A program made the translations under genes and the position numbers. Below are positions 4,722 through 10,173 of a DNA stretch of 10,173 nt, piece by piece (position 1 is the first letter of the stretch; each line of letters starts with the position of its first letter). Source of the DNA: CAUZEO01 sp963578625 (GTDB lineage Bacteria; Verrucomicrobiota; Kiritimatiellia; SLOV01); contig CAUZEO010000190.1 in the NCBI GenBank assembly GCA_963578625.1, positions 1 to 10,173 of the forward strand. Direction: 5' to 3'. The notes below the pieces were generated by a model. That model was not told the origin of the DNA. It saw only the letters and a list, made by a program, of their open reading frames with translations, and made no database searches.

Positions 4722-6950
4722 ATGGCTCAGGAACAAAGTACTCCTCTGGAAGTTCTCCAGCGGGTTTACGGTTTTCACGAATTCCGCCCCCACCAGGAAG
4801 GGATCGTCCGCTCAATCCTCGACGGGGGCGATGCGTTTGTCGTGATGCCTACGGGCGGCGGAAAATCGCTTTGCTACCAGCTTCCCGCTCATATTCTTCC
4901 CGGTACCTGCGTCGTGGTCAGCCCCTTGATCTCGCTCATGAAGGATCAGGTCGATGGCGCACGCGAGAACGGACTGAAGGCGGCCTACCTCAACAGTACC
5001 CAGTCACCCGATGAGCGAGGGGATGTCATTCGCTGTCTTGTCGCCGCGGAAATCGACCTGCTCTACGTTTCACCCGAGCGATTCGCGATGAGCAGCTTTG
5101 CCGAATCGCTCCGCCAGGCATCCCTATCATTTGTCGCCATCGACGAGGCACACTGCATCTCGGAATGGGGGCATGACTTCAGGCCCGACTATTTGAATCT
5201 TGCCAATATCGTGTCGATGTTTCCCGGCGTTCCAATCTGTGCCTTCACCGCGACGGCCACCCACCGCGTCCAATCCGACATCATTCAAAAGCTCGGGTTG
5301 CGCGCCCCGCTGACAGTTCGCGCTTCTTTCAATCGCCCGAATCTCTTCTACCGGGTCTCTCCGAAATCGGCGGTGGAGCAGCAGATCCTGGATTTCGCGC
5401 GCACGCAGCCGGGATCTTCCGGCATCGTCTACCGGATGACGCGCCGGTCGGTGGAAGAAACGGCGGCCGTACTGTGCGCCAACGGCATTCGCGCTCTCCC
5501 GTATCACGCGGGCCTCGACGACCGGACACGCTCGGAAAACCAGGAGGCATTTAATAAGGACGAAGTCGAAGTGGTCGTTGCTACGATTGCTTTCGGCATG
5601 GGCATCGATAAATCCAACGTTCGCTTCGTCGTCCACGGGGACATCCCCAAGAATATAGAAAGCTACTATCAGGAAACCGGCCGCAGCGGCAGAGACGGCG
5701 AATCTGCAACCTGCCTCCTTTTTTTCGGCCGCGCTGACGTGCCTCGAATCCGCTACTTCATCGACCAGATTCCGGGAGACGTGGAGAAGAGTCACGCCCA
5801 AAAATGTCTGCGCGACATGGTGGGCTTCGCCGGCAACAACGCATGCCGAAGAAAGCAGATCCTCGCATATTTCGGCGAAACGTATCAGAATGAGAATTGC
5901 GGCGCCTGCGACGTTTGCGCCGGCGAAGTCGAACAGGTCGATGCAACCCGCGACGCACAAATCCTGCTGTCCGCGATATCCAGATCCCAACAGAGATTCG
6001 GAAGCACGCATGTCGTTGACATCGTCACCGGTGCGAATACGCAGCGTATCCGCCAGCATGGTCACGATCAGATCCGGACATTCGGAGTAGGCAAGGACCA
6101 GCCTAAAAGTTATTGGCGGTTACTCCTCGACAACCTAATGGCGCAGGAAATCGTCGCGCAGTCGGACGACAAGTTTCCGGTCCTGAAACTGACCGGCGCC
6201 GCGCAAGACGTTCTTTTCAATGGCCGGCAAATCCATCTCCTCCGTCAGATCGAGACAGGGCCGGCGAAAAAACAGGCGCGTGAGATCTATTCAGGCGATC
6301 CAAGGCTTTTCGAAGACCTCCGCATCTTGCGCAAGCGCCTGGCGGACGAGAAGGGTGTTCCGCCGTTTGTTATATTCTCGGACCGTACCCTTCGCGAAAT
6401 GGCGCATTTCTTTCCGACCGACGATGCTGAGATGTCGACAATAACCGGGGTCGGCGCCCAGAAACTGGAACAATTCGGAAAGGTGTTCACGCGGCCAATC
6501 CGTAAACATCTTGAGGCGCATCCTGCGCTCGAAAAATTGCCCCGGAACCCGGTGCTTACGCGGGGTTCGCCGCCGGCGAAGAGGGACCGGAAGTCGTCAA
6601 TCGAGACGACCTGGGAACTTCTGCAAAAGGGATTATCGGTCAAAGACGTTGCAAACCTGCGCAGCCTGTCGCAGGGGACGATCTGCACTCACATCGAGCA
6701 GTTGATGCTTGCCGGTGAAAATGTAGACATCGACCAGTTTATTGACCCGGCCCGACGCGGGGAGATCACGGCTTTGTTTGTACAAATGGGCGACGAAAAG
6801 CTGGGCCCTATCGTCGAGGCCTCCAAGAATACGGTCACCTACGAAGAAGCCCGCCTCGTTCGCGCTCATCTGCAGCGCGGTCTACCATCCGAAGCCGATG
6901 GTTCGACGGAGGAGGGCGCAGGGTACGCAGAGGATAGGACACGAGGGTAG
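4722..6950 (+). CDS. recQ: ATP-dependent DNA helicase RecQ
   Basis: A 742-residue 3'-5' DNA helicase acting in recombination and repair of stalled forks. All family parts are present in order. Residues 16-25 hold the aromatic/Gln motif ('YGFHEFRPHQ'). Walker A is 'PTGGGKS' (43-49), and 'DEAHCISEWGHDFRPDY' (141-157) contains DEAH and the aromatic-rich loop. 'FTATAT' (175-180) is motif III. 'AFGMGIDKSNVRFVVHGDIP' (290-309) and 'QETGRSGRDG' (317-326) are motifs V and VI with the arginine finger. The zinc site is Cys375, Cys393, Cys396 and Cys399, followed by the RQC winged helix (about 405-515) and an HRDC domain (about 525-600, 'ITGVGAQKLEQFG'). A further helix-turn-helix domain (about 625-715), of the type found at the end of some RecQ and RQC proteins, makes it longer than the roughly 610-residue E. 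coli enzyme. Start ATG 4722 has AGGAG 6 bases upstream. The propeller gene begins 4 bp after the stop. Confidence 0.97.
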   Translation: MAQEQSTPLEVLQRVYGFHEFRPHQEGIVRSILDGGDAFVVMPTGGGKSLCYQLPAHILPGTCVVVSPLISLMKDQVDGARENGLKAAYLNSTQSPDERGDVIRCLVAAEIDLLYVSPERFAMSSFAESLRQASLSFVAIDEAHCISEWGHDFRPDYLNLANIVSMFPGVPICAFTATATHRVQSDIIQKLGLRAPLTVRASFNRPNLFYRVSPKSAVEQQILDFARTQPGSSGIVYRMTRRSVEETAAVLCANGIRALPYHAGLDDRTRSENQEAFNKDEVEVVVATIAFGMGIDKSNVRFVVHGDIPKNIESYYQETGRSGRDGESATCLLFFGRADVPRIRYFIDQIPGDVEKSHAQKCLRDMVGFAGNNACRRKQILAYFGETYQNENCGACDVCAGEVEQVDATRDAQILLSAISRSQQRFGSTHVVDIVTGANTQRIRQHGHDQIRTFGVGKDQPKSYWRLLLDNLMAQEIVAQSDDKFPVLKLTGAAQDVLFNGRQIHLLRQIETGPAKKQAREIYSGDPRLFEDLRILRKRLADEKGVPPFVIFSDRTLREMAHFFPTDDAEMSTITGVGAQKLEQFGKVFTRPIRKHLEAHPALEKLPRNPVLTRGSPPAKRDRKSSIETTWELLQKGLSVKDVANLRSLSQGTICTHIEQLMLAGENVDIDQFIDPARRGEITALFVQMGDEKLGPIVEASKNTVTYEEARLVRAHLQRGLPSEADGSTEEGAGYAEDRTRG

Positions 6951-6954
6951 AACA

Positions 6955-8265
6955 GTGAACATGAAGAAAAACAACAGCCTCCCCGCCAACCCCACCGTGA
7001 CTTCTCCGGCGCAAACCGCCAGGGCATTCAGGGGCGTTACTTTCACGGTATGCTGTACAATTGGTTTCGCATTCGCTGCCTTAGCCGCGGATTGGCCGCA
7101 GCAGCGCGGCCCGAACCGTGACGGGAAGTCAGCCGAAACCGGCTTACTGAAAGAATGGCCCATGGGGGGGCTGAAACCACTGTGGATTACCGAGGGCCTG
7201 GGGGACGGGTATGCCGGGACATCGGTCGTCAATGGCTCAATCTACACCACCGGTATGACGTCTAATGAAATTCCCCAGGGCGTCTTGTATGCGTTGGACC
7301 TCTCCGGGAAAATCCAATGGGAAAAGCCGTACGGCCCCGCCTGGAACGAGATGTATCCGGGCACCCGCGCAACGCCGACCGTCGACGGAGACCGGATTTA
7401 CCTGCTATCCGGGACCGGAAGGCTGCTTTGTTTCAACAGGGAGGACGGAGAAATTGTTTGGTCCGTCGATGTGGTTGAAAAATTCGGTGCGGTTGTGCAG
7501 CCATGCGGGTTTGCGGAAGGAATTCTGATCGATGGTGACAAGGTGGTCTGCACGCCGGGGGGACCCGAGGCCTGCATCGTTGCGGTCGATAAGTCCAAGG
7601 GCGAAACGTTGTGGACCACGGAAGGATTCGGTCAGCAGTCCGCATATTGCACGCCGATCGTCATGGAGCGCGGAGGTACGCGGTGGATGATCACCATCAC
7701 TGAGAAAAGCGTGGTCGCGGTTGACTTGGAAACAGGGGCGATCGGCTGGACAAGCCCGATCGACGTGGAAGACAAATTCCAAAATCATTCCGTCTCTCCG
7801 GTTTACGAAAATGGAATGATCTATGTGACCAGTGGTCATGGTATCGGCGGTCAGATGCTCCAGATATCCCCGGACGGGAAGCAGGTCGAACAGAAGTGGA
7901 CCGACGAGGCATTGAAGTGTCTGCACGGCGGCCTCGTGCTTGTGGAGGGGTATGTTTACGGAGCAAGCATGAGCAAGAAGTGGGTTTGCCTGAACCTCAA
8001 AAGCGGCGAAGTCATGTACGAATCCGACGGGGTGGGAATGGGTTCGGTCAGCTATGCGGATGGTATGCTCTACTGCTACGGTGAAAACGGAACCTTGGGC
8101 CTCGCAAAAGCCACCCCCCAAGGATACGAGTTGAGCGGAAGAACTCAGGTGACTCACGGCGCAGGAAATCACTGGACGCATCCGGTCATTGCCGACCGGC
8201 GTCTTTACATTCGACACGGCAATGCGCTGGTTGCGTACGACATCGGCGCCACGCCTTCGAGTTGA
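6955..8265 (+). CDS. Secreted PQQ-like beta-propeller repeat protein
   Basis: A 436-residue exported protein of the PQQ-like repeat (BamB/quinoprotein-like) fold. Counted from GTG 6955, the N-terminus has Lys4 and Lys5, a longish polar stretch, then a hydrophobic core (about 28-43) ending 'AALA|AD', a signal peptidase I site after Ala44. The mature protein opens 'DWPQQRGPNRDGKSAETGLL', a start typical of many planctomycete and verrucomicrobial propeller proteins. Blade motifs recur: 'GVLYALDLSGKIQWEKPYG', 'GRLLCFNREDGEIVWSVDV', 'CIVAVDKSKGETLWTTEGF', 'SVVAVDLETGAIGWTSPID', 'KWVCLNLKSGEVMYESDGV'. No haem motif is seen and PQQ binding is not implied. The GAGG at 6943-6946 is 8 bases from GTG 6955 but 14 from ATG 6961, so GTG is preferred slightly. 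It follows recQ by 4 bp and is probably co-transcribed, though no functional link is obvious. It probably acts in the periplasm as a binding or scaffold protein; the role is unknown. Confidence 0.88.
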   Translation: MNMKKNNSLPANPTVTSPAQTARAFRGVTFTVCCTIGFAFAALAADWPQQRGPNRDGKSAETGLLKEWPMGGLKPLWITEGLGDGYAGTSVVNGSIYTTGMTSNEIPQGVLYALDLSGKIQWEKPYGPAWNEMYPGTRATPTVDGDRIYLLSGTGRLLCFNREDGEIVWSVDVVEKFGAVVQPCGFAEGILIDGDKVVCTPGGPEACIVAVDKSKGETLWTTEGFGQQSAYCTPIVMERGGTRWMITITEKSVVAVDLETGAIGWTSPIDVEDKFQNHSVSPVYENGMIYVTSGHGIGGQMLQISPDGKQVEQKWTDEALKCLHGGLVLVEGYVYGASMSKKWVCLNLKSGEVMYESDGVGMGSVSYADGMLYCYGENGTLGLAKATPQGYELSGRTQVTHGAGNHWTHPVIADRRLYIRHGNALVAYDIGATPSS

Positions 8266-8271
8266 AGGCGG

Positions 8272-8307
8272 CGGAGTGACGAAGACCAAACCTCACAGGT
8301 CACTCCG
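8272..8307 (+). terminator. Stem-loop after the propeller gene
   Basis: CGGAGTGAC (8272-8280) and GTCACTCCG (8299-8307) form a perfect 9-bp stem with an 18-base loop, 6 bases after the stop of the propeller gene. No T run follows, so it may be a factor-dependent end or mRNA-stabilising hairpin rather than a classical terminator. Confidence 0.4.
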
Positions 8308-8626
8308 TGAACTCCATGGCAGGAAAATTGGGGCAAACAAAAGCGATTGTGGATGATCGTCGGACAAACATCGAATTTTCACTCTCCATCCCGGATCCTC
8401 ATCGTGCTCGTAATCGCAGTTCGATGCGGTTCGAGTGGAGGGCGTGAGAGTCCGACTTCTCCACTGCGGACTGAAGTCCGCAACTCCTGAACGCGAAATG
8501 AATTCCGCGCTACCGACACAGTATTACACTCAGAGGTTGGCACGTTTGAATGTATGGATGTGTTTTCCCTCGGGATTCTGATAGAAAATTGGGGGAAGAA
8601 CCTGACGCACGATAAGGGACAAAGCT
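8308..8626. other. Gene-free stretch upstream of ettA, rich in inverted repeats
   Basis: No credible gene is seen on either strand. The gap contains AGTGGAG (8434-8440) paired with CTCCACT (8459-8465), then the two adjacent palindromes listed separately at 8465-8509. The ettA ribosome binding site AAGGGA is at 8614-8619. I see no convincing promoter. Confidence 0.6.
8465..8509. repeat. Composite of two palindromes (GCGGACTGAAGTCCGC and CGCGAAATGAATTCCGCG)
   Basis: TGCGGACT and AGTCCGCA (8465-8482) are perfect complements around GA, folding as a stem capped by UGAA. Ten bases later CGCGAAAT-GA-ATTCCGCG (8492-8509) is a second palindrome with one mismatch. Both have a short stem and small loop without T tracts, as expected of REP-like interspersed elements. 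The copy number in the genome is unknown. Confidence 0.5.
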
Positions 8627-10173
8627 ATGGCCGGTGAGTATGTCTTCAATTTTAATGGCGTAACCAAGAAGCATAAGGGGAAGGCGATCCTGGAAGATGT
8701 TGATCTCGCCTTCTTCTTTGGAGCCCGTATTGGCGTGATCGGCGCGAATGGTTCGGGAAAATCAAGCCTCCTCCGCATCATGGCGCGGCTTGACACCGAT
8801 ATCATGGGAGATGTCCACGTGGCCAAGAATGCAAACATCGGCTACCTCGAGCAGGAGCCGGTACTGGATGCGGGCAAGACAGTACAGGAAGTGGTGTCCG
8901 AGGGCGTCGAGGGGCTGCGCGCAAAACTGGATCGGTTTGATGTGATGTGCGATGCGCTGGGCGATGAAAGATCTCCCGAGGAGGATGAAAAATTCAATAA
9001 TGAATACGATCGCCTTCAAAAGGAAATCGATAATCTTAATCTCTGGGAACTGGATCGTCAGATCGAGATGGCCATGGACGCGCTCCGGTTGCCCGAAGCC
9101 GAATCAAAAATCAACGTGCTCTCCGGCGGAGAAAAGCGCCGCGTCGCGCTATGTCGCTTGCTCCTGAAGAATCCGGACGTGCTGTTGCTCGATGAGCCCA
9201 CAAACCACCTCGATGCGGATTCTGTCGCGTGGATGGAAGAGCACTTGAAGCGTTTCACTGGCACCCTCATCGTTGTGACCCATGACCGATACTTCCTGTC
9301 GAATGTCACCGAGTGGATTCTCGAGTTGGAGAACGGCCACGCCTATCCGTATAAAGGAAACTACGAGGCGTGGTTGGAGCAAAAGCAGATCCTCTCACAG
9401 CAGCAAAGCAAGATGAATGCTTCGCGTCAGAAGTTGCTGCAGCAGGAACTGGAGTGGGTGCGGATGAACGCATCGAGCCGTCTTACGAAGAACAAAGCTC
9501 GCCTGAAACGATATGATGAATTGGTGTCACAGGAATTCGACGTTCGCGAAGAAAACCTGTCCATTCAGATCCCCCACGGCCGGCCGCTCGGGAACCAGGT
9601 TATCGAGGCGATTAATCTTTCCAAGGCCTACGGAGACCGGTTGCTGATGGAGGATGTTAGTTTCAGCCTCCCGCGCGGCGGAATTGTTGGCATCATTGGC
9701 GGAAACGGTGCCGGGAAGACCACGTTGTTCAAAATGATTGTCGGCGAAGAGCAGCCCACCTCCGGCGCACTGAATATCGGCGAAACCGTGGAATTAGCCT
9801 ACGTGGACCAGTTCCGGGACGATCTTGATCCGGAGAAAACGGTCTGGGAGGAGATCAGCAACAGCGAGGAGTCCACCGAAGTAGGGGGACGCGCGATGAG
9901 CAGCCGTGCCTATTGTGCGCGTTTTCATTTTAAGGGCGCCGAACAACAGAAAAAAGTCGGCGTGCTATCCGGTGGCGAGCGAAATCGGGTGCACCTGGCA
10001 AAACTGCTCAAGCGGGGCGGAAACCTCCTGCTCCTCGACGAACCATCCAACGATCTCGATATCGCCACGTTACGTTCACTCGAGGAAGGACTGAACAACT
10101 TCGGCGGCTGCGCGGTTGTCATCAGCCACGATCGCTGGTTTCTGGACCGAATCGCCACCCACATCCTGGCGTT
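8627..10173 (+). CDS. ettA: Energy-dependent translational throttle protein EttA (ABC-F ATPase), lacking its C-terminal end at the window edge
   Basis: A cytoplasmic ABC-F ATPase that binds the ribosomal E site and adjusts entry into elongation according to ATP/ADP level. The 515 residues present contain both nucleotide-binding domains: Walker A 'GANGSGKS' (39-46), signature 'LSGGEKRR' (165-172) and Walker B 'LLLDEPTNHLDADSVAW' (186-202) in the first; 'GGNGAGKTT' (358-366), 'LSGGERNR' (447-454) and 'LLLLDEPSNDLD' (467-478) in the second. The insertion at about 95-145 is the arm region, and the P-site tRNA-interacting linker is at about 245-325 ('QQELEWVRMNASSRLTKNKA'). 'YGDRLLMEDVSFSLPRGGIV', 'RAYCARFHFKG' and 'CAVVISHDRWFLDRIATHIL' match EttA rather than Uup or other ABC-F branches. 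E. coli EttA has about 555 residues, so roughly 40 are missing. ATG 8627 has AAGGGA 7 bases upstream. DEPS replaces the usual DEPT in domain 2, a mild change. Confidence 0.95.
   Translation, partial: MAGEYVFNFNGVTKKHKGKAILEDVDLAFFFGARIGVIGANGSGKSSLLRIMARLDTDIMGDVHVAKNANIGYLEQEPVLDAGKTVQEVVSEGVEGLRAKLDRFDVMCDALGDERSPEEDEKFNNEYDRLQKEIDNLNLWELDRQIEMAMDALRLPEAESKINVLSGGEKRRVALCRLLLKNPDVLLLDEPTNHLDADSVAWMEEHLKRFTGTLIVVTHDRYFLSNVTEWILELENGHAYPYKGNYEAWLEQKQILSQQQSKMNASRQKLLQQELEWVRMNASSRLTKNKARLKRYDELVSQEFDVREENLSIQIPHGRPLGNQVIEAINLSKAYGDRLLMEDVSFSLPRGGIVGIIGGNGAGKTTLFKMIVGEEQPTSGALNIGETVELAYVDQFRDDLDPEKTVWEEISNSEESTEVGGRAMSSRAYCARFHFKGAEQQKKVGVLSGGERNRVHLAKLLKRGGNLLLLDEPSNDLDIATLRSLEEGLNNFGGCAVVISHDRWFLDRIATHILA

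Noticed and set aside
4573..4845. Hydrophobic 90-codon frame before recQ
   Set aside because: No ribosome binding site, and it runs about 120 bases into recQ out of frame; the hydrophobic part comes from a T-rich intergenic stretch.
5127..6065. A 312-codon minus-strand open frame within recQ
   Set aside because: It is antisense to the conserved helicase motifs, which fully explain the sequence; long antisense frames are common in GC-rich genes.
7405..8289. A 294-codon minus-strand open frame across the propeller gene
   Set aside because: It is antisense to clear beta-propeller repeats and has no recognisable domain.
8396..8440. CTCATCGTGCTCGTAATCG as a degenerate tandem repeat
   Set aside because: It resembles low-complexity intergenic sequence seen elsewhere, but there is no second good copy in this window to support a repeat call.
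1..10173. CRISPR array, tRNA or rRNA gene, prophage, transposase or toxin-antitoxin pair
   Set aside because: I looked for regular direct repeats, cloverleaf/CCA patterns and transposase or integrase motifs on both strands and found none.

Overview
The window looks like a chromosomal segment from a free-living Gram-negative bacterium with fairly high GC (I judge the high fifties in percent by eye). Planctomycete/Verrucomicrobia/Lentisphaerae-type lineages, or similar poorly cultured phyla (Hydrogenedentota, Sumerlaeota), fit best. The pointers are a secreted PQQ-like beta-propeller protein opening with a 'DWPQQRGPNRDG' motif, a Gfo/Idh/MocA oxidoreductase, remains of a protein with the 'CxxNLRQL..A...YANDH' and H-X9-DG signatures common in those groups, and short GC-rich hairpin elements between genes. 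The phylum call is inference; there is no rRNA or other decisive marker.

Layout. (1) Minus strand, 491 to the left edge: N-terminal 163 residues of an intact-looking Gfo/Idh/MocA oxidoreductase. (2) Minus strand, 1228-498, just upstream of it: a decaying gene with an in-frame TAA, a one-base frameshift in an A run, and a damaged H-X9-DG motif. (3) 1392-1449: a CACGGAG-type inverted repeat with a perfect 16-bp stem, separating the two divergent gene groups. (4) Plus strand, 1482-2447: a secreted GH26-like glycoside hydrolase cut by an in-frame TAG at 2295-2297; its C-terminal barrel part continues in the same frame and its final stop overlaps the start of the next gene as GTGA. (5) 2444-3358: a rhomboid serine protease with its catalytic residues. 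(6) 3439-4350: a cytoplasmic TPR protein followed by a hairpin. (7) 4381-4721: gene-free DNA with short hairpin repeats and a possible promoter. (8) 4722-6950 recQ and 6955-8265 a secreted PQQ-like propeller protein, 4 bp apart. (9) 8266-8626: gene-free DNA with several inverted repeats. (10) 8627 to the right edge: ettA, lacking only about the last 40 residues.

The genes do not form one pathway. RecQ (DNA repair) and EttA (translation) are housekeeping; the GH26 enzyme, the propeller protein and the oxidoreductase fit a polysaccharide/sugar-using lifestyle. I found no convincing new defence, mobile or biosynthetic system. The most notable features are two interrupted genes within about 2 kb, both with recognisable coding sequence beyond the lesions, and several different hairpin repeat types in the intergenic gaps.
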